Source: JBPYFK01 sp051984675
Lineage (GTDB): Bacteria > Actinomycetota > Actinomycetes > Mycobacteriales > Pseudonocardiaceae
Assembly: GCA_051984675.1 (NCBI GenBank)
Contig: JBPYFK010000056.1
Span: 1 to 18,826 of the forward strand
Direction: 5' to 3'
DNA length: 18,826 bases
Shown here: one piece after another, positions 1-7,829 of the stretch
Numbering within the stretch: position 1 is the stretch's first letter
Layout: each line of letters begins with the position of its first letter
Notes under the pieces: model-generated
Databases searched by the model: none
Told to the model about the DNA's origin: nothing
Seen by the model: only the letters and a program-made list of their open reading frames with translations
Position numbers and translations under genes: made by a program

Positions 1-2
1 CA

Positions 3-74
3 CTAGCGATCTTCGAGGAGATCAGGCACGCCGGGGCGGACGACGTCCGTTCCCAGCCGGAAGCATTGAGTTGA
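3..74 (+). CDS. C-terminal end of an unidentified upstream protein (partial)
   Basis: An open frame enters from the left edge and ends at a TGA at 72-74. Its last residues read LAIFEEIRHAGADDVRSQPE followed by ALS. Third codon positions are mostly G or C over the first 19 codons, as expected for real coding DNA here, and the helical, charged composition looks like a normal protein C-terminus. The fragment is too short to assign a family. It would be convergent with the DUF397 gene, whose stop lies 41 bases further on. A chance open frame of 23 codons in GC-rich DNA is the alternative. Confidence 0.4.
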   Translation, partial: LAIFEEIRHAGADDVRSQPEALS

Positions 75-115
75 AGGCGACAGCGGCGTGCCAGCCTCGG
101 ATAACCAGCGGTGGA

Positions 116-307
116 TTACGAATCGAAGTCGCCGCGCTTGATGGCAGTCACGAACGTGCCCCACTGCTGCGCAGCGACCGTGAAGTACCCCGCGGCCCGA
201 TCCTTGGTGTCCCGGACGTCCACCCGCTCACAGCCGATTCTGGCTTCGACACACTGACCCGCGTGCGAAGACCGGCTACTCGTGCGCCAGCGTGCGATGT
301 ACTCCAT
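116..307 (-). CDS. DUF397 domain-containing protein
   Basis: This 63-residue protein has the usual DUF397 layout. An N-terminal W-R-T-S-S-R-S block is followed by a CVEARIG segment, then VRDTKD, and a C-terminal AAQQWGTFVTAIKRGDFD block (the family typically reads W..F...K.G.FD). DUF397 proteins are small actinobacterial proteins usually encoded beside an XRE/DUF5753 regulator; in Streptomyces such pairs affect development and have been compared to toxin-antitoxin modules. Here the ATG at 307 directly abuts the TAA of the upstream regulator gene with no spacer, so the two are surely co-transcribed and probably translationally coupled. Family assignment is firm; biochemical function is unknown. 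Confidence 0.9.
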   Translation of the reverse strand: MEYIARWRTSSRSSHAGQCVEARIGCERVDVRDTKDRAAGYFTVAAQQWGTFVTAIKRGDFDS

Positions 308-1156
308 TTACAGCTCCCCTATACGCTTGTTGATGAACTGTACGGACCCTTCGGGATCGATGGCGTGTGCGCGCAAATGGTCCATCATCGTGTTGTAGTC
401 CGATACCTCTATCTCTCGTTCGAGGTACAAACCTCCCACGTGGGTTTCGAGATAGACAACGTCCGGGTCAACCTGGTTGGCGTAACGCAGGATGACGAAC
501 GGTCCGGCCTGCGCCGGATACGCCTCCGCGTCCAGCGGCATGATTTGCAGCGTCACGTTCGGCAGTTCGACCAGTTTCAGGACGTGCTCCAGCTGCCGGC
601 GTAACACGTCGCAGCCCCCGACCCTGCGTCGGAGCGCCGCTTCCCCGATCACCGCCCACAATCGCAGCCGATCGTCTCCGGTGACGCGCTCTTGGCGCTG
701 CATGCGAAGCTCGACTCTGCGGGCTATCTCGGACTCGTCCGCCCGAATGAGGGTCGATTTGGTGAGCGCGAAGGCGTATTCGTATGTCTGCAGCAGTCCG
801 GGGATCACTTCCGACTCGTAGGTGTGAATCGAGGACGCTTCGGCTTCCAACCCCACATACGTCTCGTACCACTCGGGAAGCACGTCGCTGTAGGAATGCC
901 ACCAACCGCGTTTCCGCGCATCCCTGGCCAGATTCACCAGCTGCACCCGCTCGGGGCCGTCGACCTGGTAGAAGTCCAGCAGGGCGGAGACGTCACCAAC
1001 CGAAGGGGAACGCTTCGCGGTCTCGAACCGCCCGATCTTCGCCTGAGTGCAGCCCAGGTGTGTGGCGGCCTGCTGCTGGGTGAGGTCCGCCTGCGCGCGC
1101 AGCCTCCGCAACTCGGCGGCCAGACGCCGGCGGCGAACGGTGGGACTCACGTTCAT
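308..1156 (-). CDS. XRE-family helix-turn-helix regulator with DUF5753 domain
   Basis: The protein is 282 residues from the chosen ATG at 1156. An N-terminal XRE helix-turn-helix lies at about residues 12-70, with the recognition core LTQQQAATHLGCTQAKIGRF near 25-44. The rest matches the DUF5753 ligand/partner domain: the W-Y..Y..LE.EA.SI..YE motif and the IPGLLQT.EYA signature are visible, then the R..RQ..... region and the P......G.F.IL block. Such proteins bind DNA and are thought to be modulated by the DUF397 partner encoded next door. A GTG at 1192 in the same frame would add 12 residues; I prefer 1156 because the preceding residues (TRCPHAGTLND) do not look like the family N-terminus. 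The target promoter is unknown and may be its own. Confidence 0.9.
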   Translation of the reverse strand: MNVSPTVRRRRLAAELRRLRAQADLTQQQAATHLGCTQAKIGRFETAKRSPSVGDVSALLDFYQVDGPERVQLVNLARDARKRGWWHSYSDVLPEWYETYVGLEAEASSIHTYESEVIPGLLQTYEYAFALTKSTLIRADESEIARRVELRMQRQERVTGDDRLRLWAVIGEAALRRRVGGCDVLRRQLEHVLKLVELPNVTLQIMPLDAEAYPAQAGPFVILRYANQVDPDVVYLETHVGGLYLEREIEVSDYNTMMDHLRAHAIDPEGSVQFINKRIGEL

Positions 1157-1316
1157 GTCATTCAGTGTCCCCGCGTGCGGACAGCGAGTCACGAAGGTGT
1201 CACCCGAAAGACAGGAAGGAGTCGGGCAACGTCACAGTCTGTCGGGCGAACCGCGGCCAACGGAGTCACCTCCGCTCCAGCACAAGACGGCAAGGCGGAG
1301 CCGCTGGACGCCACCC

Positions 1317-3065
1317 TCACCGGCGTGGGATGTTGCGGAGGTTGCTGCGTGCGAGCTGCACCATCTTCCCTACCCCGCCGGAGAGAACTGTTCGGCTCAC
1401 CGCGAGCGCGAAACCTTTCACCTGCGTACCGGTGATACGCGGGGGGATGGACAGCGCGTTGGGGTCGGTGACCACGTCCACGAGCGCTGGCCCCGGCGCA
1501 CGCAGGGTGTGGGACAACGCCTCGGGCACGTCTCCTGGCTTTTCCACCCTGACCGACCGAATCCCCGCCGCCGCGGCGATGGCCGCGTAATCGACGGCGT
1601 CGTGGTCGGTGCCGAAGTCCGGTAGACCGTCCACCAGCATCTCCAGCTTCACCATGCCGAGTGAACTGTTGTTGAAGACCACCACCTTCACCGGCAACCG
1701 GTACGTCCGCATGGTCAGCAGATCCCCCAGCAACATCGACAGACCGCCGTCACCGGACAGCGAAATCACCGGACGTTCCGGTTCGGCAAGCTGTGCTCCC
1801 ATGGCCTGCGGCAGCGCGTTGGCCATCGACCCGTGCACGAACGAGCCAAGTACCCGCCGCCTGCCGTTGGGGCTGATGTAGCGGGCCGCCCACACATTGC
1901 ACATTCCAGTGTCCACTGTGAATACCGCGTCTTCGGCCGCCCGGTCGTCAAGGACGGACGCGACGTACTCCGGGTGGATGGGCACCTGACGATCCACGTC
2001 GCGGGTGTAGGCGTCCACGACCTGTTCGAGCTGCTCGGCATGAGCCCGCAGCATCCGATCCAGGTAGGAGCGGTCGGTCTTCTGCTCGACGTGCGGCAGC
2101 GCCGCACGGATCGTCTCGCGGACATCACCCTGCACGGCGAAATCGAGCACGGTGCGCCGGCCGAGGTGTGCCGGATCGATGTCCACCTGGATGGTGTTGG
2201 CCTGCGGCAGGAAGTTGTCGTACGGGAAGTCGGTGCCGAGCAACAGCAGCCGGTCCGCGCGGTGCATGGCGTCGTAACAGGCGCCGTAGCCGAGCAATCC
2301 GCTCATCCCGACATCGAAGGGGTTGTCGTACTGAATCCACTCCTTGCCGCGCAGGGCGTGCCCGACCGGCGCGTTGAGCTTTCCGGCGAGCCGCATGACT
2401 TCGCTGTGCGCGCCACGCGTTCCCGCACCGCAGAACAGCATCACGCGCTCGGAGGCGTTGAGGGCGTCGGCGAGCTGACGGACCTGCGATGCGGGCGGGA
2501 CCACCGTGGGCGGTTCGCTGTGCACAAGGCTGTGGCCGGTCGCGTTGACTGCCGACCTGTGCGCGACGTCGCCGGGTAGGACCAGAACGGACACCCCGCG
2601 TCGGCCCGCTGCTGTCTGGATAGCCGTGCGCAACAGGCGCGGCATTTGCTCGGGTTGAGAAAGCAGCTCGCAGAAGTGACTGCATTCCTGGAACAGCTCT
2701 TCCGGGTGCGTCTCCTGGAAGAAACCGGTGCCGATCTGTGCGGACGGGATGTGCGAGGCCAGTGCCAGCACGGGTGCGCCGCTGCGGTGTGCGTCGAACA
2801 GCCCGTTGATCAGATGCAGGTTCCCTGGCCCGCAACTGCCGGCGCACACCGCGAGCCTGCCGGTGATCTGGGCCTCGGCGCCGGCGGCGAAGGCAGCCGT
2901 TTCCTCATGCCGGACGTGCACCCAGTCGATGCCACCCGCGTCGGCGCCGCCCGTTCGCCGGACGGCGTCCACGACCGGGTTGAGGCTGTCGCCCACGATG
3001 CCGTAGATGCGGCGAACGCCGGCTTGCGCCAGTACCTCGATGAACTGCTCGGCGACAGTGGGCAT
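1317..3065 (-). CDS. poxB: Thiamine-diphosphate-dependent pyruvate dehydrogenase/oxidase (PoxB type)
   Basis: This 582-residue protein has the three-domain architecture of pyruvate oxidases. The N-terminal pyrimidine-binding domain carries the catalytic glutamate in VRHEETAAFAAGAEA (about residues 51-65) and the GSCGPGNLHLINGL signature (77-89). The central FAD-binding-type domain includes FCGAGTRGAH (211-220). The C-terminal pyrophosphate domain has the ThDP/Mg motif GDGG (438-441) to NNS (465-467). In E. coli, PoxB decarboxylates pyruvate to acetate and CO2, passing electrons to quinone at the membrane; the length is close to that enzyme's 572. The C-terminal 40 residues after PPRITGTQ, rich in basic and hydrophobic residues, may provide membrane contact (inference). 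The ATG at 3065 is preceded by a GGAGGG ribosome site. Acetolactate synthase is less likely because of the PoxB-specific motifs. Confidence 0.9.
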   Translation of the reverse strand: MPTVAEQFIEVLAQAGVRRIYGIVGDSLNPVVDAVRRTGGADAGGIDWVHVRHEETAAFAAGAEAQITGRLAVCAGSCGPGNLHLINGLFDAHRSGAPVLALASHIPSAQIGTGFFQETHPEELFQECSHFCELLSQPEQMPRLLRTAIQTAAGRRGVSVLVLPGDVAHRSAVNATGHSLVHSEPPTVVPPASQVRQLADALNASERVMLFCGAGTRGAHSEVMRLAGKLNAPVGHALRGKEWIQYDNPFDVGMSGLLGYGACYDAMHRADRLLLLGTDFPYDNFLPQANTIQVDIDPAHLGRRTVLDFAVQGDVRETIRAALPHVEQKTDRSYLDRMLRAHAEQLEQVVDAYTRDVDRQVPIHPEYVASVLDDRAAEDAVFTVDTGMCNVWAARYISPNGRRRVLGSFVHGSMANALPQAMGAQLAEPERPVISLSGDGGLSMLLGDLLTMRTYRLPVKVVVFNNSSLGMVKLEMLVDGLPDFGTDHDAVDYAAIAAAAGIRSVRVEKPGDVPEALSHTLRAPGPALVDVVTDPNALSIPPRITGTQVKGFALAVSRTVLSGGVGKMVQLARSNLRNIPRR

Positions 3066-3167
3066 GCCCTCCGTCTACGCCGACCGTGGCGGGGCCGCAA
3101 CTCGGCTACCGGCGCGACCGCTCACCGCTCGTTCGGGTACTTCCGGTAACGGATCGTCGCAGGTCAG

Positions 3168-3206
3168 CGATGTCAAGATCGTCGATGTCCGGGTGCGCGA
3201 CATCGC
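3168..3206. promoter_or_regulatory. Repeated CGATGTC motif in the poxB/small membrane protein intergenic region
   Basis: GCGATGTC at 3168-3175 is matched by its exact inverted complement GACATCGC at 3199-3206. A further direct copy, CGATGTC, lies between them at 3183-3189. Three 7-base copies in 39 bases between divergent genes suggest an operator for a dimeric regulator. No regulator is identified, and the stretch could be translated in other frames, so the call is tentative. Confidence 0.35.
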
Positions 3207-3246
3207 GAGAGATCAACAACACGACTTCACACCGAAAGGACATGCG

Positions 3247-3441
3247 GTGAGTCTCCGCCTGTATACCCTCTTCGCCGTGTCCGTGACGGCGTCTGCCGTG
3301 GTGGGATTGCTGGTGGGCACGTTCATCGCCGCGAGTGCCATCCGGTCCGCCAGGCCGGCATCACAGGAGGCACCAGCGGCCGTGATCTCAGGAAGTGGAG
3401 ACCAAACTCCGCAATATGGAATCAATATTCCGCCTCACTGA
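3247..3441 (+). CDS. Small single-pass membrane protein, hypothetical
   Basis: This 64-residue protein starts at the GTG at 3247, preceded by AAAGGA at a good distance. Residues about 6-32 (YTLFAVSVTASAVVGLLVGT onwards) form one clear hydrophobic helix. It follows a short basic N-terminus (SLRLY) and leads into R-S-A-R, then a polar Ala/Pro/Ser-rich tail ending in YGINIPPH. The topology reads as a signal anchor or uncleaved signal with a short tail. I recognise no family. It lies divergent to poxB and 35 bases before the peroxiredoxin gene, with which it may be co-transcribed. The frame is open further upstream without another convincing start. Confidence 0.6.
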   Translation: MSLRLYTLFAVSVTASAVVGLLVGTFIAASAIRSARPASQEAPAAVISGSGDQTPQYGINIPPH

Positions 3442-3476
3442 AATCACACGGTGCGGGATGGGTTAGCGTCAAGGGC

Positions 3477-3950
3477 ATGAGTGAGCAGAACCGCCTTTCA
3501 CCGGGAGATCCGGCGCCCGGGTTCTCCCTGGCCGACGCCAATGGCGACACGGTGTCCTTGTCCGACTACCGGGGGAAGCCGGTCGTCGTGTACTTCTACC
3601 CCGCCGCGGGGACGCCGGGGTGCACGAAGCAGGCGTGCGATTTCCGGGACAGCCTCGCCGTGCTCAACGACGCGGGCTTCGCCGTGCTCGGGATCTCGCC
3701 CGACAAGCCGGCGAAGCTCGCCGAGTTCGTCGCCACCGAGGGGCTCAACTTCCCTCTGCTGTCCGACCCAGACAAGGTGACCATGACCGCCTGGGGCGCG
3801 TACGGCGAGAAGCAGAACTACGGCAAGACCGTGCAGGGCGTGATCCGCTCGACGTTCGTGGTCAACGCCGACGGCAAGATCGACACGGCGCTGTACAACG
3901 TGAAGGCCACCGGCCACGTCGAGCGCTTGCGCAAGCAACTGGGCGTCTGA
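3477..3950 (+). CDS. bcp: Thioredoxin-dependent thiol peroxidase, Bcp/PrxQ type
   Basis: This 157-residue peroxiredoxin is the usual length for Bcp. The active-site block YPAAGTPGCTKQACDFRD (about residues 41-58) contains the peroxidatic cysteine C49 within the T-P-G-C motif and a likely resolving cysteine C54, five residues later as in the alpha-helix-located type of Bcp. The N-terminal GDPAPGFSLADANGD and the later RSTFVVNADGKI segments are also typical. The enzyme reduces hydrogen peroxide and organic hydroperoxides in the cytoplasm using thioredoxin. The ATG at 3477 follows AAGGG. The sequence TAGCGT just upstream could be a -10 element, but I see no good -35. A hairpin terminator follows the stop. 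Confidence 0.95.
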   Translation: MSEQNRLSPGDPAPGFSLADANGDTVSLSDYRGKPVVVYFYPAAGTPGCTKQACDFRDSLAVLNDAGFAVLGISPDKPAKLAEFVATEGLNFPLLSDPDKVTMTAWGAYGEKQNYGKTVQGVIRSTFVVNADGKIDTALYNVKATGHVERLRKQLGV

Positions 3951-3961
3951 CAGGCGGGAGC

Positions 3962-3991
3962 GGTGCCCGGCCGCGGCAGCGACCGGGCACC
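3962..3991. terminator. Bidirectional hairpin terminator between bcp and rdgB
   Basis: GGTGCCCGG at 3962-3970 pairs perfectly with CCGGGCACC at 3983-3991, giving a 9-bp GC-rich stem with a 12-base loop. It sits in the 49-base gap between convergent stop codons. There is no long T run, which is common for actinobacterial terminators. Confidence 0.75.
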
Positions 3992-3999
3992 CCACGTCC

Positions 4000-4608
4000 T
4001 TAGGACTCCGCCAGCTTGCGCAGGCTGGGCAGCAGCAGGCGCAGCGCCCGCCCCCGATGCGAGGCCGCGTCCTTCTCCGCCGGCGACAACTCCGCCGACG
4101 TTCGCGTCTCTCCGTCAGGCACGAAGATCGGGTCGTACCCGAAGCCGTTGTGCCCCCGCGATTCGCGGATGATCTCGCCGCGCCACTCACCGCGAACGAC
4201 GACTTCGTCGCCGTCGGGGTGCACCAGGGCGGCCGCGCAGACGAACGCCGCGCCACGGCGGTCGTCCGGCACGTCGGCGAGCTGGCCGAGGACCAGCTCC
4301 AGGTTCGCCTGATCGTCGCCGTGCCGACCGGCCCAGCGCGCCGACAGCACTCCGGGCATCCCGTTGAGCGCGTCCACCGCCAGGCCCGAGTCGTCGGCGA
4401 CCGCCGGCAGGCCGGTGGCCTGGGCGGCGTCGGCTGCCTTGGCGAGCGCGTTCTCCTCGAACGTCGCACCGGTTTCCGGCGCCTCCGGGAACTCGGGCAC
4501 CGAATCCAGCCCCACGACCTCCACGCCGGTCACGCCCTCGGCGTCGAGAATGCGGCCCAGCTCGGCCAGTTTCTTCGCGTTCCGGGTCGCCAGCAGCACC
4601 CTGGTCAT
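4000..4608 (-). CDS. rdgB: XTP/dITP pyrophosphatase (Ham1/RdgB)
   Basis: This 202-residue protein removes non-canonical purine nucleoside triphosphates (ITP, dITP, XTP) by hydrolysis to monophosphate and pyrophosphate, keeping them out of DNA and RNA. Family landmarks are the N-terminal LLATRNAKKLAEL (5-17), the TGATFEENALAKA segment (47-58), the catalytic/metal block ADDSGL (71-76), the SARWAG motif (89-94) and the C-terminal GHNGFGYDPIF (152-162) with SHRGRAL (183-189). Its ATG overlaps the TGA of rph (ATGA), indicating translational coupling. It is the last gene of the long minus-strand operon and ends with a TAA just before a hairpin terminator. Confidence 0.96.
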   Translation of the reverse strand: MTRVLLATRNAKKLAELGRILDAEGVTGVEVVGLDSVPEFPEAPETGATFEENALAKAADAAQATGLPAVADDSGLAVDALNGMPGVLSARWAGRHGDDQANLELVLGQLADVPDDRRGAAFVCAAALVHPDGDEVVVRGEWRGEIIRESRGHNGFGYDPIFVPDGETRTSAELSPAEKDAASHRGRALRLLLPSLRKLAES

Positions 4609-5360
4609 GCGGCGCTCCCCGGCAGCTGACCCGGGTAGGGCAGCGCCAGGACCTCGGACTGGGTCTGGGCCAGCTGCGTGCATCCGGCCAGCGCGAAGTC
4701 CAGCATCTTGTCCATTGTGGACCGAGTGAAGGTGGCACCCTCACCGGTGCCCTGCACTTCCACCAGCGTGCCCTTGTCAGTGGCCACCACGTTCATGTCC
4801 ACCTCGGCGCGCGAGTCCTCCTCGTACGGCAGGTCCAGGCGGACCCGGCCGTCCACCACGCCGACGCTGACCGCCGCGACCGAGCAGGACAGCGGTTTCG
4901 GGTCGGACAACCGTCCGGCGGCGCCCAACCACGTGATGGCGTCTGCGAGCGCGACGTAAGCGCCGGTGATCGCCGCGGTCCGCGTTCCACCGTCGGCCTG
5001 GATGACGTCACAGTCCAGCGTGATCGTGTTCTCGCCCAGCGCGGCCATGTCGATGCAGGCCCGCAGGGACCGCCCGACCAGCCGGCTGATTTCGTGCGTG
5101 CGCCCGCCGATGCGCCCCTTGACCGACTCGCGGGCGCTGCGGGTGTTGGTGGACGACGGCAACATCGCGTACTCGGCGGTGACCCAGCCCTGGCCAGACC
5201 CGGCCCGCCACTTGGGCACGCCCTCCTGGACCGTGGCCGCGCACAGCACGCGGGTGCGCCCGAACTCGACGAGCACCGAGCCGGCCGGCCAGTCCTGGTA
5301 ACCGCGGGTGATTCGGACGTCCCGGAGCGCGTCGTCGCTCCTGCCATCACTTCGTGCCAC
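4605..5360 (-). CDS. rph: Ribonuclease PH
   Basis: This 251-residue phosphorolytic 3'-5' exoribonuclease trims the 3' ends of tRNA precursors, releasing nucleoside diphosphates. Visible family motifs are RITRGYQDWPAGSVLVEFG near the N-terminus, GWVTAEYAMLPSSTNTR (59-75), GRIGGRTHEISRLVGRSLRA (about 82-101) and the phosphate-site region CDVIQADGGTRTAAITGAYVAL (about 116-137), followed by DLPYEEDSRAEVDMNVV. Length fits the family (about 240-255). The start is the GTG at 5360; an ATG at 5347 is out of frame. It follows the MBL gene after 77 bases and overlaps rdgB by four bases, an arrangement shared with M. tuberculosis. Confidence 0.96.
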   Translation of the reverse strand: MARSDGRSDDALRDVRITRGYQDWPAGSVLVEFGRTRVLCAATVQEGVPKWRAGSGQGWVTAEYAMLPSSTNTRSARESVKGRIGGRTHEISRLVGRSLRACIDMAALGENTITLDCDVIQADGGTRTAAITGAYVALADAITWLGAAGRLSDPKPLSCSVAAVSVGVVDGRVRLDLPYEEDSRAEVDMNVVATDKGTLVEVQGTGEGATFTRSTMDKMLDFALAGCTQLAQTQSEVLALPYPGQLPGSAA

Positions 5361-5437
5361 CCCACCACCCTAAGCGGTGGCTGGTGGACCGATGCACGCC
5401 GTTCGGCAACGGTGCGTGCGCGGGCCGGTAACGGTGA

Positions 5438-6208
5438 TCAGACCGGGTAGACGCCGTCCGGCTGGACGAGATCCACCGGGCCGCCGAACGCTTTGCGCGC
5501 TTCCGCCATGATCGCGCCCGCGTCGCTCCACGGCTGCACATGCGTGATCAACAGCCGTCGCGCACCGGCCGTCGCGGCGGCGACGCCCGCCTGCCACCCG
5601 GACAAGTGCACGCCGTCGGGCTGCTCGGGGAAGTCCGCCCACGACGCTTCGGCCAGCAGGACGTCGGCGTCGGCGGCGAGATCGGCGAGGCCATCACACG
5701 GCCCAGTGTCACCGGTATAGGCGAAGACGCGACCCGCTGCCTCCACTCGGAAACCCCATGACGGGCACAGGTGATCCATCGGCACCGCCCGGATCTCGAA
5801 GGGCCCGATGCGTACCCCGTCCACCGGCGGCGGGAAGACCTCGTACACGTCGGACAGGTCGGTGTCCGCGAGCTCGGCGGCGTTCGGCGCGTAGAGGGCG
5901 GACAGCCGGCTCGATGCCTCCGGCGGCCCGTACACAGGCAGCCGGTGCACGGCCGGGTCGCGCGGCGGATTCGGCCGGTAACGGCGATATACCGTCAGCG
6001 GGGCGAAATCGGCGCAATGGTCCGGGTGCAGGTGCGTCAGCAGGACCGCGTCCAGATCGAACGGGTCGATCCAGCGCTGCAACGTTCCCATCGTGCCGCT
6101 GCCGAGATCGAGGACGATCCGCGTGTTCCCGCAACGAAGCAGGTACCCGGAGGACGGCGAGTGCGGCCCGGGCACGCTGCCCGAACAACCGAGGACGATC
6201 AACTCCAC
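5438..6208 (-). CDS. Metallo-beta-lactamase-fold hydrolase, Rv1339-like (possible cyclic-nucleotide phosphodiesterase)
   Basis: This 256-residue MBL-fold enzyme (from GTG 6208) opens with VELIVLGCSGSVPGPHSPSS, then the zinc motif HLHPDH in TLHLHPDH-like context (LLTHLHPDHCADF), a later YTGDTGPCD aspartate motif, LLAEASW, and the third histidine in LITHVQPW. The order and sequence match M. tuberculosis Rv1339 and RNase Z/ElaC-like class II phosphodiesterases. Rv1339 has been reported to hydrolyse cAMP, so this may lower cyclic-nucleotide levels (inference by position and similarity). A GTG at 6244 in frame would overlap murI by 14 bases and add 12 residues; neither start has a strong ribosome site, and I prefer 6208 because the conserved fold begins there. 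Confidence 0.85.
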   Translation of the reverse strand: MELIVLGCSGSVPGPHSPSSGYLLRCGNTRIVLDLGSGTMGTLQRWIDPFDLDAVLLTHLHPDHCADFAPLTVYRRYRPNPPRDPAVHRLPVYGPPEASSRLSALYAPNAAELADTDLSDVYEVFPPPVDGVRIGPFEIRAVPMDHLCPSWGFRVEAAGRVFAYTGDTGPCDGLADLAADADVLLAEASWADFPEQPDGVHLSGWQAGVAAATAGARRLLITHVQPWSDAGAIMAEARKAFGGPVDLVQPDGVYPV

Positions 6209-6230
6209 GTGAGGAAGCTTCGCATCCGAG

Positions 6231-7112
6231 TCAGTCCGACGCACTGATCAACTTGTTCTTGATCAGTTCTTCCATGTCACCGACCGCGACCGAACCGAGA
6301 AACCGCCTGGCCAGCCGCACGAACGGTTCGGCATTGCCGGTGGCCCGGAACTCGTGGTCGGGCGGTTGTGACGGGAAGGTTCCCATGCTCTCACCCGGCT
6401 CGGGCTCGGCGAGCAGGTTGCGCTCGGTGAGCACGCGGACCACGTCCTTGGCCGTCTCCTCCGCGCTGGAGACCAACGTCACATGATCGCCCATGGCGAG
6501 CTGCAGAACACCGGTAAGCAGCGGGTAGTGCGTGCACCCGAGCACCAGCGTGTCCACGTCGGCCTGCTGCAACGGGTCGAGGTAGGACTGCGCGAGCCCG
6601 AGCACCTGCCGACCGCTGGTGATTCCGCGTTCCACGAACTCCGCGAACCGCGGGCAAGCGGCGCTGGTCACCGTGACGTTCGGGGCGGCGGCGAAGGCGT
6701 CCTCGTAAGCGCGGGAGCGAACGGTGGCGATGGTTCCGATCACGCCTACCCGGCCGTTGCGGGTCATGGCGACCGCCCTGCGCACGGCTGGGAGCACGAC
6801 CTCCACCACTGGCACGTCGTAACGCTCCCTGGCGTCGCGCAGGCACGCGGACGACGCCGTGTTGCACGCGATCACCAGCATCTTCACGCCTTCGTTGACG
6901 AGATCGTCGGCGACGCTGAGCGCGCGTGCCCGCACGTCCGCGATCGGCCGCGGCCCGTACGGGCTGTGTGCGGTGTCGCCGACGTAGATCAGCCGCTCGC
7001 CGGGAAGCTGGTCCATGATCGCGCGGGCGACGGTCAACCCGCCCACGCCCGAGTCGAAGATGCCGATCGGAGCATCGGAGCCGGTCGCCGGAGTCACATG
7101 CGCGGCAGTCAC
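6231..7112 (-). CDS. murI: Glutamate racemase
   Basis: This 293-residue enzyme interconverts L- and D-glutamate for peptidoglycan synthesis. The two catalytic cysteines are seen in VIACNTASSA (C83) and VLGCTHYPLL (C193). The FDSGVGGLTV motif (19-28), YVGDTAHSPYG (43-53) and GVIGTIATV (123-131) are also diagnostic. The chosen GTG at 7112 overlaps the stop of the rhomboid gene as GTGA, which supports the start; a second in-frame GTG at 7094 is possible. The extra N-terminal residues before the glycine-rich substrate loop and the acidic tail ending in KNKLISASD are modest in length. Confidence 0.96.
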   Translation of the reverse strand: MTAAHVTPATGSDAPIGIFDSGVGGLTVARAIMDQLPGERLIYVGDTAHSPYGPRPIADVRARALSVADDLVNEGVKMLVIACNTASSACLRDARERYDVPVVEVVLPAVRRAVAMTRNGRVGVIGTIATVRSRAYEDAFAAAPNVTVTSAACPRFAEFVERGITSGRQVLGLAQSYLDPLQQADVDTLVLGCTHYPLLTGVLQLAMGDHVTLVSSAEETAKDVVRVLTERNLLAEPEPGESMGTFPSQPPDHEFRATGNAEPFVRLARRFLGSVAVGDMEELIKNKLISASD

Positions 7113-7765
7113 GCCGCGATTCTTCCAGGCGGCCCGGTCTCGGGCGGGCCCGGTTCGCGCACGGCACGCGCCCGGGGCGCTCGGGCCACCGCCGACGCGG
7201 CGATCAGGCCACCCAAGGCCCCGAACAGGTGTCCCTCCCAGGAGATCCCGGGTTGACCTGGAAGCATCCCCCACAACATGCCGCCCCAGCAGAAGAACAG
7301 CACCGCGGCGACCGCGGTCTGCCCGAAGCTGTGCGTGAAGAACCCCCGTACCAGCAGGAACGTCATCCACCCGAACGCCACACCGGAAGCCCCCACGTGC
7401 ACGGCCTCCGACCCGATCAGCCACGTCCCCGCCCCGGACGTCACCCACACCACGACGGTGACCACGACGAACTCCCGTACGCCGCCGGCCAGGACCAACC
7501 ATCCCAACACCAGCAGCGGCACCGTATTGGACATCAGGTGCGTGAAACCCAGGTGCAGCAGCGGAGCGAACAGAATCCCGTCCAACCGGGACACCTGGCG
7601 GGGGACGATGCCGCCGACCTCGTCGAGGTTGAACGGGAGCGCCATGTTGACAAGCTCGATCACGTACAGCGCCCCCACCAGCGTGAACATCAGCATGGCA
7701 GCGCGTAACGGCCGCTGGGGCACCACACGAGCGCGCCCGTCGGGCTGGCTTTCCAGCGTTCCCAC
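7109..7765 (-). CDS. Rhomboid-family intramembrane serine protease
   Basis: About 218 residues with six likely membrane helices. Catalytic features are present: the serine in GASGVAFGW (G-x-S-G at the start of a helix), the histidine in EGHLFGALGGL of the last helix, and the HLMSN element of the helix 2 region. Rhomboids cut transmembrane segments of client proteins inside the membrane; the client here is unknown. The homologous position between cysM and murI is held by a rhomboid in M. tuberculosis (Rv1337). The start is the GTG at 7765, which leaves a short cytoplasmic N-terminus; the frame is open further upstream only as antisense of cysM. There is no good Shine-Dalgarno. The Pro/Arg-rich C-terminal tail is probably unstructured. 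Confidence 0.85.
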   Translation of the reverse strand: MGTLESQPDGRARVVPQRPLRAAMLMFTLVGALYVIELVNMALPFNLDEVGGIVPRQVSRLDGILFAPLLHLGFTHLMSNTVPLLVLGWLVLAGGVREFVVVTVVVWVTSGAGTWLIGSEAVHVGASGVAFGWMTFLLVRGFFTHSFGQTAVAAVLFFCWGGMLWGMLPGQPGISWEGHLFGALGGLIAASAVARAPRARAVREPGPPETGPPGRIAA

Positions 7766-7829
7766 CCACTTGAGGCTACGCGCGAGAACGCATAGCCCGC
7801 TTCGGGAACGCGTGTTCACATGGGCAACA

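Noticed and set aside
71..604. 177-codon plus-strand frame at the left end
   Set aside because: It is antisense to DUF397 and the XRE regulator, both of which have clear family motifs.
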